Assembly (NCBI RefSeq): GCF_035944355.1
Contig: NZ_DASZBH010000014.1
Coordinates: forward strand, 186,001 to 250,000
Direction: 5' to 3'
DNA from: Frateuria_A sp035944355
GTDB taxonomy: Bacteria; Pseudomonadota; Gammaproteobacteria; Xanthomonadales; Rhodanobacteraceae
Length of the DNA stretch: 64,000 bases
The translations under genes and the position numbers were made by a program. Every line of letters starts with the position of its first letter. Positions within the stretch are counted from its first letter, which is position 1. The notes under the pieces are model-generated. The model worked only from the letters and a program-made list of their open reading frames with translations, made no database searches and was not told the origin of the DNA. Shown piece by piece: positions 27,135 to 35,553 of the stretch.

Positions 27135-28451
27135 TCATCCCTGGGCCAGTTGCCACGCAGGCCGTACCTGCGCGATGCGCCAGGTGGGCCATAGCGCCGC
27201 GGCCAACGTTGCGGCCACGGCCGCCAGCAGGGTCAACGACATCAAAGCGCCATCCAGCCGCGCCGCGCGTGCGATCTCCGGCACGAACACCCGGTCCAGG
27301 CCCATCATGCCCAGTGCGGTGAGCAATACCCCCAGCGCGCCGCCCGCCGTGCCGATGACCGCCGCCTCGACGAGGAACTGGCGCACGATCTCGCGCCGTG
27401 GTGCGCCGAGCGCGCGGCGCACGCCGATCTCAAGACCACGGCGGCTGAAGCGCGCCAGCAGCAGGCCGACCACGTTGACCAGGCACACGATGAGAAAGCC
27501 GAGCGACACCCACGCCGACAGCTTCGATTCCCGCGGCACCGCGCGATGGTCGGTGAGCATCTGCATCAGGTTGGGCAGCCGCACGTTGGCCGGCCACGCA
27601 AACCGTCCCAGCCGCTGCTGTTCGGTGGCGTAATTGACGAGAAACCGCTGGTAACCGGCGGCGCTGGCGGCATCCGGCAGCTCGACCCAGCCGTCGATCC
27701 AGACGCATCCGCTGAGGAAGCTGTTCCAGTCGGACATGTAGGGCGCCGCGCTCGTGCTGCTGCAGTAGTCAGTGAGCGGCGGCTTGTGCTGGTCCACCGC
27801 GCGTGCAAACGGAACATAGATTTGCGCCAGCTTGCCAAAGCCGTTCCACGTGCTTGCGATGTCGATGTAGCGCGGCAACGGGTCGAAGTCGCCGAGCACG
27901 CCGCTGATGCGATAGTCGTGGCCGTCCAGCGTCAGCGTGCGGCCGGTGCTGTCGATGTCGCCGAACAGCTTGCGGTTCAGGGCATCGGTGATCACCGCGA
28001 CCGGCGCGCGCTTCTGGTCCGCCGCGGCGTCCCAGCCGTGCCCGTAGCGGAACGGCACGTCGAACATCGCGAAGAAATCGCCGGTTACCGCCTCGCCCAC
28101 CTGCGGGAACGGCTGGCGCGCCGGATCTGCGGGCACGACCCCGAAGTTCGTCGGATAGAGCAGCGTCTGCCGGAACGCGCGGCCCGCGTGCAGCAGGGCC
28201 ATCGCATCGGTGTAGCCGAGCTGGTCAGGCGGCTGGCCATTGCCGTTGTGGACCGGCCCGAGGCTATCGATCTGCGGCACGAACAGGCGGCTGGACTTGG
28301 CGGGGATCGGATCCTTGGCCGCCACCCGCAGTACCGCATAGCTCAGCGTGCACGCGGCGACGCCGAAGCCCATCAGCATGACCACGAGCATGGTCAAGGC
28401 TCTGCTGCGCCGACAACTGCGCAAGGCCAGGTCCAAGTAATAGCGCAGCAT
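27135..28451 (-). CDS. ABC transporter permease, MacB/FtsX type (first of pair)
   Basis: A 438-residue permease of the same layout: membrane segment at about 19-40, periplasmic MacB-core domain with an unusual insert holding two Cys (DYCSST and SFLSGCVW, perhaps a disulphide), then three membrane segments near 315-430. The coupling helix ERRGLEIG-like segment reads SRRGLEIGVRRALGAPRREIV. The ATG at 28451 is preferred over the GTG one codon earlier. The pair sits between truD and surE on the same strand, interrupting an otherwise conserved gene order, which suggests insertion. Confidence 0.8.
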   Translation of the reverse strand: MLRYYLDLALRSCRRSRALTMLVVMLMGFGVAACTLSYAVLRVAAKDPIPAKSSRLFVPQIDSLGPVHNGNGQPPDQLGYTDAMALLHAGRAFRQTLLYPTNFGVVPADPARQPFPQVGEAVTGDFFAMFDVPFRYGHGWDAAADQKRAPVAVITDALNRKLFGDIDSTGRTLTLDGHDYRISGVLGDFDPLPRYIDIASTWNGFGKLAQIYVPFARAVDQHKPPLTDYCSSTSAAPYMSDWNSFLSGCVWIDGWVELPDAASAAGYQRFLVNYATEQQRLGRFAWPANVRLPNLMQMLTDHRAVPRESKLSAWVSLGFLIVCLVNVVGLLLARFSRRGLEIGVRRALGAPRREIVRQFLVEAAVIGTAGGALGVLLTALGMMGLDRVFVPEIARAARLDGALMSLTLLAAVAATLAAALWPTWRIAQVRPAWQLAQG

Positions 28452-28555
28452 CACCGTTTCCCCTGAACTCCCGCGGGAACTTTAACGAGGCAGCGGCCGG
28501 AGTGGTATCAGGGCGGCGCATCACCCGCGAGCGGGCGCTTGCGGGGGGGAAGGCG

Positions 28556-29563
28556 TCAGGTCTGCGCCAGTTCGCGCACCACCACGGTGGCGTAGGCGCC
28601 GGCCGGCAGTTCGAAGGCCAGTTCCAGCGTGTCGCCAGCCAGCCAGCGCCAGGCCAGTCGGCCGGGAAGCAGGCGCAGGGGCCGGCGTTCCTGGTCCATG
28701 CGCGCGGCGGCCAGGCCGTCGGCCAGGTCCCTGTCGCGGCCAGCGACTTCACGCTCCAGCGCGCCGGCCGCCGCGGTGGTGGGCGGTTCGCCCTGGCCCC
28801 ACAGCGGGCCCGACGGGTGAATGTCACCGCTGGCCAGCCGGCCGGCCAGCGCAGCGTCGAAAGGCTCCGGGCCAAACCACGAGCGAGAACCGGCCAGCGA
28901 CCAGATCTCGCCCTCCAGCGGCGTATCCCAGGCGCCCTGCTCCACCCGCGCGGCGAGCACGCCGTTGAAGATATGCGAGCGGGCCGCCGACAGCAGGAAG
29001 GATCGCTGGTCGCGGTCGACGCGCCGGCCGCCGAACATGGCCCGCGCCTGCGCCACGTTGCCGCCCTCGCGGCCGAAGCGCTGCTCGCCGAAGTAGTTGG
29101 GCACGCCGCGCGCGGCGATGGCGGCGAGCACCCGCTCGGCGGCGGCACGGTCGCCCTGCGCTTCGCGCAGCACCAGCACGAAGCGGTTGCCGCGCAACGC
29201 GCCGCGCTTGAGCTTGCGGCCGTGCCGGGTGGCGGCGAGCACCTTTACTTCCGCGTGGGGGAATGCCGACCAGTCCGGGTCCGGCTTGCCGGCCAGCTGC
29301 ACGCTGAAGGCCTGGCGGGTGACCGCGTGGCGGTCCTTCAGGCCGGCATAGCCCACGGCCACGGGCGGCACTCCGGCGAAGCGCGCCAGCTCGCGCGCCA
29401 CCCAGTCGGTATTGGCGCCGCGCTTTTCGACCCACAACAAGGCGTGCTCGCCGGCGCCGTCGGCGTCGTAGCCGAGGATTTCCTCGACCAGGAAGTCCTC
29501 CGGCGCGGCGCGCAGGCGGGCGGTAAGCGGCGGGTTGCCGTGGGCGTAGGGAAGTTCATGCAT
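28556..29563 (-). CDS. truD: tRNA pseudouridine(13) synthase TruD
   Basis: Isomerises U13 of tRNA-Glu and a few others to pseudouridine. 335 residues from MHELPYAHGNPPLTARLRA. The catalytic aspartate is Asp77 in GLKDRHAVTRQ; RGNRFVLVLRE and VPNYFGEQRFGR are further TruD signatures. A longer frame upstream begins MNSRFRGND, which is the translation of the REP element at 29588, so it is rejected as a start. Upstream neighbour is ispF, as in E. coli. Confidence 0.95.
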   Translation of the reverse strand: MHELPYAHGNPPLTARLRAAPEDFLVEEILGYDADGAGEHALLWVEKRGANTDWVARELARFAGVPPVAVGYAGLKDRHAVTRQAFSVQLAGKPDPDWSAFPHAEVKVLAATRHGRKLKRGALRGNRFVLVLREAQGDRAAAERVLAAIAARGVPNYFGEQRFGREGGNVAQARAMFGGRRVDRDQRSFLLSAARSHIFNGVLAARVEQGAWDTPLEGEIWSLAGSRSWFGPEPFDAALAGRLASGDIHPSGPLWGQGEPPTTAAAGALEREVAGRDRDLADGLAAARMDQERRPLRLLPGRLAWRWLAGDTLELAFELPAGAYATVVVRELAQT

Positions 29564-29587
29564 GGCGGAGGGTCTGTCTGTGTGGAC

Positions 29588-29612
29588 GTCATTCCCGCGG
29601 AAGCGGGAATTC
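29588..29612. repeat. REP-like element (ATTCCCGC/GCGGGAAT)
   Basis: GTCATTCCCGC-GGAA-GCGGGAAT: a perfect 8-bp stem with a 4-base loop, in the gap between ispF and truD. The same hairpin recurs at 30295 and 33627. Confidence 0.8.
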
Positions 29613-29754
29613 ACGCATCGGGAAGTCGATGCCCGCGAAGGCGGCCACCGGCAGCTCGCATCATCGCCGCGGGCATCACCAGGCCAAGTGCCACGGCCTG
29701 GCGCGCTGGCGTGGCTTCTTCGGCAAGCTGCAGCAGCGCAGTGGCGGCCTTCAT
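29611..29754 (-). CDS. Doubtful small ORF between ispF and truD
   Basis: A 47-codon frame (starting MKAATALLQLAEEATPA) occupies most of the 228-base gap. It is mildly amphipathic with a hydrophobic middle (ALGLVMPAAMM) and ends inside the REP element. No ribosome binding site is visible and I recognise no homologue. It may be chance or the remnant of a gene. Confidence 0.2.
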   Translation of the reverse strand: MKAATALLQLAEEATPARQAVALGLVMPAAMMRAAGGRLRGHRLPDA

Positions 29755-29791
29755 TTGATCGTGCAGCCGTGCGCGCCGCGCGCCTCGTCGC

Positions 29792-30265
29792 TCACGCCCG
29801 TTCCAGCAGGACGCAGGCCTGCGCGGCGATGCCTTCGCCGCGGCCGCTGAAGCCGAGTTTCTCGGTCGTGGTGGCCTTGACGCTGATGCGGCCGACCTCG
29901 CAGGCGAGGTCCTCGGCCAGGTTCGCGCGCATCGCCTCGGCGTACGGGCCAACCTTGGGCGCCTCGCAGATGACCGTGACGTCGGCGTTGCCCAGCGTGT
30001 AGTTGTGCTGCGCCATCAACATGGCTGCGTGGCGCAGGAACTGGCGGCTGTCCGCGCCACGCCAGCGCTCGTCCGAAGGCGGGAAGTGCCGGCCGATGTC
30101 GCCCAGCGCCAGCGCGCCGAAGATGGCGTCGCACAGCGCGTGGATCACCACGTCGCCGTCCGAGTGCGCGACTACGCCGCGATGGTGGGGAACACGCACG
30201 CCGCCGAGCACGACGAAGTCGCCCTCGCCGAATGCGTGCACGTCGAAACCCTGGCCTATGCGCAT
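29792..30265 (-). CDS. ispF: 2-C-methyl-D-erythritol 2,4-cyclodiphosphate synthase IspF
   Basis: Fifth step of the MEP isoprenoid pathway: releases CMP from CDP-ME-2-phosphate to form the cyclic diphosphate; a trimeric zinc enzyme. 157 residues from MRIGQGFDVHAF, with the zinc ligands Asp8, His10 and His42. The signature SDGDVVIHALCDA and the closing KATTTEKLGFSGRGEGI are clear. The upstream extension (VIPALAG...) is REP-derived. It lies 66 bases after ispD, the gene two steps earlier in the pathway, with a REP in the gap. Confidence 0.96.
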   Translation of the reverse strand: MRIGQGFDVHAFGEGDFVVLGGVRVPHHRGVVAHSDGDVVIHALCDAIFGALALGDIGRHFPPSDERWRGADSRQFLRHAAMLMAQHNYTLGNADVTVICEAPKVGPYAEAMRANLAEDLACEVGRISVKATTTEKLGFSGRGEGIAAQACVLLERA

Positions 30266-30294
30266 AGGTGCCGCCTGATCATCCAAACCCAGCT

Positions 30295-30326
30295 GACGTC
30301 GTCCCGCGAGAGCGGGGATGACGAAC
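30295..30326. repeat. REP-like element between ispD and ispF
   Basis: GACGTCGTCCCGC-GAGA-GCGGGGATGACG: arms pair with one bulged base. Same family as the copies at 29588 and 33627. Confidence 0.75.
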
Positions 30327-30331
30327 AAACT

Positions 30332-31021
30332 CTATTTCGTCCTCGACAGCAGGAACTCCGCCAACGCGAAGTCCGCCGCCGTGGTCACCTTTATATTGTC
30401 CTCCGCGCCTTCCACCAGCAGCGGCGCGAACCCCGCCCGCTCCATCGCCATGGCCTCGTCGCTGACCGCAACGCCCTCGCGTGCGGCCGCCTCGAGCGCA
30501 GCCGCAAGTTGCCCGCGCCGGAACATCTGCGGCGTGAAGGCGCGCCAGCGCTGCTCGCGCGGCTCGGTGAGGGTGCTGCGGCCGTGCGCATCGGCGCGCT
30601 TCAGGGTGTCGCGCAACGGCGCACCGAGCAGGCCGCCGTCGCCGGCGAGCGCGGCGTCGATCAGCCGATCGATGTCGCCCGAACGCACGCAGGGGCGTGC
30701 GGCGTCGTGCACCAGCACGAACTCGTCCTCGCCCACACCGGACGGCAGCGCACGCAGGCCGGCGAGCACCGAATCGGCCCGTTCGCCGCCACCCACCGCG
30801 GTGAGCACCGGCTTGCCGCCCAGCGTGCCGATGCCCGGCCAGCGCCCGTCATCCGCCGCCAGCGCCACCAGCAGGCCGGCAATGCGCGGATGCGCCGCCA
30901 GCCGCTCCAGCGTGTGCAGCATCAAGGGACGCCCGGCCAGCGGCAGGTACTGCTTGGGACAATCGCCGCCGACCCGGGTGCCGCGCCCGGCGGCCGGCAC
31001 CACGCACCAGAGCGCGGTCAT
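30332..31021 (-). CDS. ispD: 2-C-methyl-D-erythritol 4-phosphate cytidylyltransferase IspD
   Basis: Third step of the MEP pathway: joins CTP and MEP to CDP-ME. 229 residues beginning MTALWCVVPAAGRGTRVG, the nucleotide-binding loop, with PKQYLPLAGRPLM next. VLVHDAARPCV supplies the metal-binding aspartate, and the end DNIKVTTAADFALAE is conserved. The start lies one base after the ftsB stop, so the genes are coupled. An in-frame upstream extension is arginine-rich and not family-like. Confidence 0.95.
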   Translation of the reverse strand: MTALWCVVPAAGRGTRVGGDCPKQYLPLAGRPLMLHTLERLAAHPRIAGLLVALAADDGRWPGIGTLGGKPVLTAVGGGERADSVLAGLRALPSGVGEDEFVLVHDAARPCVRSGDIDRLIDAALAGDGGLLGAPLRDTLKRADAHGRSTLTEPREQRWRAFTPQMFRRGQLAAALEAAAREGVAVSDEAMAMERAGFAPLLVEGAEDNIKVTTAADFALAEFLLSRTK

Positions 31022-31022
31022 G

Positions 31023-31346
31023 TCAGTGCCCGCCGCCGTTGCCCGGCGCTGGCGCACTCGCGGCGCCGGCCGGCTGCTCGACCACCTGGTAGAACGTCTC
31101 ACCCGGCTTGATCAGACCCAGCTCCGCACGGGCGCGCGCCTCGACCGCCTGCTCGCCGTGCTTGAGGTCGCTGACGTCGGCTGCCAACGCCTGGTTGCGC
31201 TGGACCAGCCGGTCGTTCTCGCCGGCCTGCTTCTGCACCGCGGTGCGCAACGCCTGCACTTCGTGCATGCCGCCGCTGCCGGCCCACAGCTTCAGCTGCA
31301 GGCCGATCAGGATCACGAGGAGGATCAGGGCGATCCAGCGCAGCAT
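31023..31346 (-). CDS. ftsB: Cell division protein FtsB
   Basis: A bitopic inner-membrane protein that joins FtsL and FtsQ in the divisome. 107 residues: membrane segment at about 3-20 (RWIALILLVILIGLQLKLW), a coiled coil at about 28-70 (heptads around QALRTAVQKQ... LVQRNQALAADVSDL), then a Gly/Pro/Ala-rich tail longer than in E. coli. It lies 18 bases after eno, the usual enolase-ftsB-ispD order. Confidence 0.93.
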   Translation of the reverse strand: MLRWIALILLVILIGLQLKLWAGSGGMHEVQALRTAVQKQAGENDRLVQRNQALAADVSDLKHGEQAVEARARAELGLIKPGETFYQVVEQPAGAASAPAPGNGGGH

Positions 31347-31364
31347 GGGCGAGACGGACTCCGG

Positions 31365-32678
31365 TCAGCCCGGCAGGCGGGCGAGGTTGGGGAAGGCGTC
31401 GCGGCCGGCGTAGCGGGCGGCGCTGCCCAGCTGTTCCTCGATGCGCAGCAGCTGGTTGTACTTGGCCACGCGGTCGGTACGGCAGAGCGAGCCGGTCTTG
31501 ATCTGGGTCGCGGTCGTCGCCACGGCGATATCGGAAATCGTGGTGTCCTCGGTCTCGCCCGAGCGATGCGACACGACCGCCGCGTACTTGGCCGCATCGG
31601 CCATCGCGATGGCTTCCAGCGTCTCGGACAGCGTGCCGATCTGGTTGACCTTGATCAGGATCGCGTTGGCGATGTGCTTCTGGATGCCCTCGCGGAAGAT
31701 CGCCGGATTGGTGACGAACAGGTCGTCGCCGACCAGCTGCACCTCCTTGCCGATCCTGTCGGTGAGCAGCTTCCAGCCGTCCCAGTCGCCCTCGGCCATG
31801 CCGTCCTCGATGGTGACGATCGGGTACTGCTTGGCCCAGCTGGCGAGCAGGTCGACGAACTGCTCGGGCGCGTACGCCTTGCCCTCGCCTTCCAGGTCGT
31901 ACTTGCCGTTCTTGAAGAACTCGGAGCTGGCCACGTCCAGGCCCAGCAGGATCTCGCTGCCGACCTTGTAGCCGGCCTTGCCGACCGCCTCCAGGATGGT
32001 GTCCAGCGCCTCGATGTTGGAACGCAGGTTCGGCGCGAAGCCGCCCTCGTCGCCTACGGCGGTGTTCAGGCCCTTGCCCTTGAGCACGCTCTTGAGCGCA
32101 TGGAAGATCTCCGCGCCGGCGCGCAGCGCCTCGGCGAAGCTCGGCACGCCCACCGGCAGGACCATGAACTCCTGCACGTCGACGTTGTTGTCGGCATGCG
32201 CGCCGCCGTTGACGATGTTCATCATCGGCACCGGCAGGCTGCCCGGCTTGCCGCCATTCTTGTTGAAGCCGCAGAGGTACTTCCACAGCGGCTCGCCGCG
32301 CGAGGCGGCCACCGCGTGCGCTGCGGCCATGGAGACGCCGAGCAGCGCATTGGCGCCGAGCTTGCCCTTGTTCGGGGTGCCGTCCAGCGCGATCAGCTTG
32401 CCGTCCAGGCCTTTTTGGTCGGCCGCGTCGAAACCCTTCAGCGCATCGGCGATGGCGCCGTTGACGTTGGCTACCGCCTTGGTCACGCCCTTGCCGCCGT
32501 AGCGCGACTTGTCGCCGTCGCGCAGTTCCACCGCCTCGCGCGAACCGGTCGAGGCGCCGCTGGGCACCGCGGCCCGGCCGAACGCGCCGCCGGCCAGGGT
32601 GACTTCGGCTTCCAGCGTGGGGTTGCCGCGCGAGTCGAGGATTTCACGGGCGTGGATGCGGGTGATCGTCGTGGTCAT
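31365..32678 (-). CDS. eno: Enolase (phosphopyruvate hydratase)
   Basis: Interconverts 2-phosphoglycerate and phosphoenolpyruvate; in gammaproteobacteria it can also be part of the RNA degradosome. 437 residues. The N-terminal IHAREILDSRGNPTLEAEV, the loop SGASTG and the C-terminal signature SHRSGETEDTTISD are diagnostic. The metal-binding aspartates sit in the VGDDLFVTNP, EDGMAEGDWDGW and GLDVASSEF segments. The gene stands between kdsA and ftsB on the same strand. Confidence 0.98.
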   Translation of the reverse strand: MTTTITRIHAREILDSRGNPTLEAEVTLAGGAFGRAAVPSGASTGSREAVELRDGDKSRYGGKGVTKAVANVNGAIADALKGFDAADQKGLDGKLIALDGTPNKGKLGANALLGVSMAAAHAVAASRGEPLWKYLCGFNKNGGKPGSLPVPMMNIVNGGAHADNNVDVQEFMVLPVGVPSFAEALRAGAEIFHALKSVLKGKGLNTAVGDEGGFAPNLRSNIEALDTILEAVGKAGYKVGSEILLGLDVASSEFFKNGKYDLEGEGKAYAPEQFVDLLASWAKQYPIVTIEDGMAEGDWDGWKLLTDRIGKEVQLVGDDLFVTNPAIFREGIQKHIANAILIKVNQIGTLSETLEAIAMADAAKYAAVVSHRSGETEDTTISDIAVATTATQIKTGSLCRTDRVAKYNQLLRIEEQLGSAARYAGRDAFPNLARLPG

Positions 32679-32741
32679 GGTGGTCCGTTTGTCCAGAGTG
32701 GCGTGGAGAGTGGCGTCAATGTCGTTCGCAGGCAGGCAGGC

Positions 32742-33575
32742 CTACAGCGTCTGTTCGAGGAAGCCGTGGCGTTTGGTCGCGGCGTCCAGTTCCATCAGGG
32801 TTTCCAGCAGCGCCTCCATCTTGCCCAGCGGCCAGGCGTTGGGGCCGTCGGAAAGCGCCTTGCTCGGATCCGGGTGCGTCTCGGCGAACAGGCCGGCCAC
32901 GCCCACCGCCACCGCCGCGCGCGCCAGCACCGGCACGAACTCGCGCTGGCCGCCGGAACTGGCGCCCTGGCCGCCGGGCAGCTGCACCGAGTGGGTCGCG
33001 TCGAACACCACCGGGCAGCCGGTCTCGCGCATCACGCTCAAGGAGCGCATGTCCGACACCAGGTTGTTGTAGCCGAAGCTTGCGCCGCGCTCGCACACCA
33101 TGATGGCGTCGTTGCCCACGTCCCTGGCCTTGGCCACGACGTGCTTCATGTCCCACGGCGCCAGGAACTGGCCCTTCTTGATGTTCACCGGCTTGCCGGC
33201 GCGCGCCACGTTCTGGATGAAGTCCGTCTGGCGGCACAGGAAGGCCGGCGTCTGCAGCACGTCGACTACCGCGGCCACCTCGTCCATCGGCGTGTACTCG
33301 TGCACGTCGGTGAGCACGGGCACGCCGATCTGGCGCTTGACCTCGCCCAGAATGCGCAGGCCTTGCTCCAGGCCCGGGCCGCGGAAGCTCTGGCCGGAGG
33401 AGCGGTTGGCCTTGTCGAAGCTGGACTTGAAGATGAAATTGACGCCCAGCCGGCCGGTGATGTCCTTCAGCTTGCCGGCGACATCCAGCTGCAGTTGCTC
33501 GGATTCGACGACGCAGGGGCCGGCGATCAGGAACAGGGGCTGGTCGAGGCCGATTTCGAAACCGCAGAGCTTCAT
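32742..33575 (-). CDS. kdsA: 3-deoxy-8-phosphooctulonate synthase KdsA
   Basis: Condenses arabinose-5-phosphate with phosphoenolpyruvate to KDO-8-phosphate for the lipopolysaccharide core. 277 residues from MKLCGFEIGLDQPLFLIAGP. PEP-binding and catalytic segments are FIFKSSFDKANRSS, LTDVHEY, NIKKGQF, and FDATHSVQLPGG. The Asn in FDKANRSS plus the absence of the metal-site Cys point to the non-metallo class. The long upstream frame runs through a REP and is not coding. It lies between pyrG and eno, so PEP production and use are adjacent. Confidence 0.95.
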   Translation of the reverse strand: MKLCGFEIGLDQPLFLIAGPCVVESEQLQLDVAGKLKDITGRLGVNFIFKSSFDKANRSSGQSFRGPGLEQGLRILGEVKRQIGVPVLTDVHEYTPMDEVAAVVDVLQTPAFLCRQTDFIQNVARAGKPVNIKKGQFLAPWDMKHVVAKARDVGNDAIMVCERGASFGYNNLVSDMRSLSVMRETGCPVVFDATHSVQLPGGQGASSGGQREFVPVLARAAVAVGVAGLFAETHPDPSKALSDGPNAWPLGKMEALLETLMELDAATKRHGFLEQTL

Positions 33576-33626
33576 GGGTGTGTCCTGGTGATGCCCGCCT
33601 GTGGAGCGAACTGCGGACCTTTCGAG

Positions 33627-33707
33627 GCGCCATTCCCGCGGACGCGGGAAGACATCGCGCTTTTGCCGCCCCTGAAAATGGATTTCCGCCTGCGCGGGAA
33701 TGGCGCC
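33627..33707. repeat. Compound REP element (paired inverted hairpins)
   Basis: Two REP hairpins in opposite orientation. The outer ends GGCGCCATTCCCGCG (33627-33641) and CGCGGGAATGGCGCC (33693-33707) are a perfect 15-bp inverted repeat, and each arm also folds on its own. It fills about half of the pyrG-kdsA gap and resembles a bacterial interspersed mosaic element. Confidence 0.8.
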
Positions 33708-33732
33708 CGGAGAGAACCGGGCATAGCTTCGG

Positions 33733-35406
33733 TCACGCCCTCGCCTGCGCGCCGGCCAGCTTCTCACTTTCGCGCATCGCCTTGTACTCGCGTGCCGCCT
33801 CGACGAAGCCGATGAACAGCGGATGCCCGTCGCGCGGCGTGGAAGTGAATTCCGGGTGCGCCTGGCAGCCCAGGAACCAGGGGTGCTTCTGCCGCGGCAG
33901 CTCGACGATCTCCACCAGCAGGTCGTCCATCGACTTGCCGGAGACCACCAGGCCCAGATCCTCGAAATCCTGCCGGTAGCGGTTGTTGAACTCGTAGCGG
34001 TGGCGATGGCGCTCGCGCACCACCTCCTGGCCGTAGGTCTCGCGCGCCAGCGTGCCGGTCTTCAGGCGCGCCTCCTGCGAGCCCAGGCGCATGGTGCCGC
34101 CCAGGTCCGAGTGCTCGCTGCGCTGCTCGATCTCGCCGGCGGCGGTGGTCCACTCGGTGATCAGCGCGATCACGGGGTTGGCGGTGTTGCGCTCGTTCTC
34201 GCTGGAATCGGCGTCCTTCAGGCCCGCCACGTTGCGGGCGAAGTCGACCACCGCCGCATGCATGCCGTAGCAGATGCCGAAGTAAGGCACGCCGCTTTCG
34301 CGCGCGTACTTGGCCGCCAGCACCTTGCCTTCGAAGCCGCGCTTGCCGAAACCGCCCGGCACCAGGATCGCATCGGCCCGGCCCAGCACCGCCTGGGCGC
34401 CCCTGGACTCGACCTCCTCCGAATCGACCCAGTCCAGGTTGACCCGGGTCTGCTGCTTGATGCCGCCGTGGCGCAGCGCCTCGCCGAGCGACTTGTAGGC
34501 GTCCTTGTGTTCCACGTATTTGCCGACGATCGCGATGGTGACCTCGTCCTTGGGATGCTCCACCGCCTCCACGGTGCGCCGCCAGCTGGACAGGTCCGCC
34601 GGCTTGGCGTCCAGTCCCAGGCGCCTGACCACGATGTCGTCCAGGCCCTGGCTGTGCAGCCACAGCGGGGTCTTGTAGATCACGTCCACGTCGACCGCGC
34701 TGATGACGGCGTTTTCCGGCACGTTGGTGAACAGCGCGATCTTGCGCCGCTCGCTCTCCGGCAGCGCCTCCTCGCAGCGGCACAGCAGGATGTCCGGCTG
34801 GATGCCGATCGAGCGCAGTTCCTTTACCGAATGCTGGGTCGGCTTGGTCTTGATCTCGCCGGCGGCCTTGATGTATGGCACCAGGGTAAGGTGCATGAAC
34901 AGGCACTTCTCCGGCCCGTGCTCGATGCGCAGCTGGCGGATCGCCTCCAGGAACGGCAGCGACTCGATGTCGCCCACCGTGCCGCCGATCTCCACCAGCG
35001 CCACGTCGAAGCCGCGGGTGGCCTCGTGCACGCAGTGCTTGATCTCGTCGGTGATGTGCGGGATCACCTGCACGGTGGCGCCCAGGTAGTCGCCGCGGCG
35101 CTCCTTGCGGATCACCGACTCGTAGATCTTCCCGGTCGTTATCGAGTTCTTGCCGGTCAGCCGCGTGTGGACGAAGCGCTCGTAGTGGCCCAGGTCCAGG
35201 TCGGTCTCGGCGCCGTCGTCGGTGACGTAGACCTCGCCGTGCTGGAAGGGACTCATGGTGCCCGGATCCACATTGATGTAGGGATCGAGCTTCATCATGG
35301 TGACCGAGAGCCCGCGCGCCTCGAGGATGGACGCAAGCGACGCCGCCGCGATGCCCTTGCCGAGTGAGGACACCACACCGCCGGTGACGAAAATCAGGGG
35401 GGTCAT
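33733..35406 (-). CDS. pyrG: CTP synthase
   Basis: Makes CTP from UTP, ATP and glutamine; forms tetramers and filaments. 557 residues from MTPLIFVTGGVVSSLGKG, the synthetase P-loop. Visible are the DLGHYERF metal region, IGGTVGDIES, and the class I glutamine amidotransferase domain from about 290 with PGGFGKRG and nucleophile Cys379. The nucleophile elbow reads GICYGMH where most bacterial CTP synthases have GICLGMQ. The catalytic His is in CQAHPEFTS. A much longer in-frame extension on this strand is antisense to pepP and is rejected. Confidence 0.97.
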   Translation of the reverse strand: MTPLIFVTGGVVSSLGKGIAAASLASILEARGLSVTMMKLDPYINVDPGTMSPFQHGEVYVTDDGAETDLDLGHYERFVHTRLTGKNSITTGKIYESVIRKERRGDYLGATVQVIPHITDEIKHCVHEATRGFDVALVEIGGTVGDIESLPFLEAIRQLRIEHGPEKCLFMHLTLVPYIKAAGEIKTKPTQHSVKELRSIGIQPDILLCRCEEALPESERRKIALFTNVPENAVISAVDVDVIYKTPLWLHSQGLDDIVVRRLGLDAKPADLSSWRRTVEAVEHPKDEVTIAIVGKYVEHKDAYKSLGEALRHGGIKQQTRVNLDWVDSEEVESRGAQAVLGRADAILVPGGFGKRGFEGKVLAAKYARESGVPYFGICYGMHAAVVDFARNVAGLKDADSSENERNTANPVIALITEWTTAAGEIEQRSEHSDLGGTMRLGSQEARLKTGTLARETYGQEVVRERHRHRYEFNNRYRQDFEDLGLVVSGKSMDDLLVEIVELPRQKHPWFLGCQAHPEFTSTPRDGHPLFIGFVEAAREYKAMRESEKLAGAQARA

Positions 35407-35432
35407 GGAATGCAGCCGTGCTGGAAATCGGC

Positions 35433-35440
35433 ATTTTAGC
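35433..35440 (-). promoter_or_regulatory. Candidate pyrG -10 element
   Basis: GCTAAAAT on the minus strand (TAAAAT, 35438-35433), matching the fabI element. The predicted start is about 20 bases before the pyrG ATG. No clear -35. A long attenuator-type leader is therefore not expected. Confidence 0.4.
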
Positions 35441-35538
35441 GGCTGACGGGCCCCGCGGCGAGACGTCCCTGCCGAACGGTTCACGCTGACTCCCCAACGC
35501 CCCCTCCGAATTGGGAAAGCGGAGGCAAACCCATGCGC

Positions 35539-35547
35539 TGCTAGCAT
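35539..35547 (+). promoter_or_regulatory. TGCTAGCAT extended -10 directly before pepP
   Basis: TGC-TAGCAT ends exactly six bases before the pepP ATG, the same sequence and spacing as at smr. No ribosome binding site follows it, suggesting a leaderless transcript. Confidence 0.5.
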
Positions 35548-35553
35548 GGACGG

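Noticed and set aside
29564..29614. N-terminal extension of TruD beginning MNSRFRGND
   Set aside because: It is the translation of a REP element. The family start MHELPYAHG lies 17 codons downstream.
30318..33815. 1165-codon plus-strand frame opposite ispD to kdsA
   Set aside because: Runs antisense through five well-identified genes and shows no family features.
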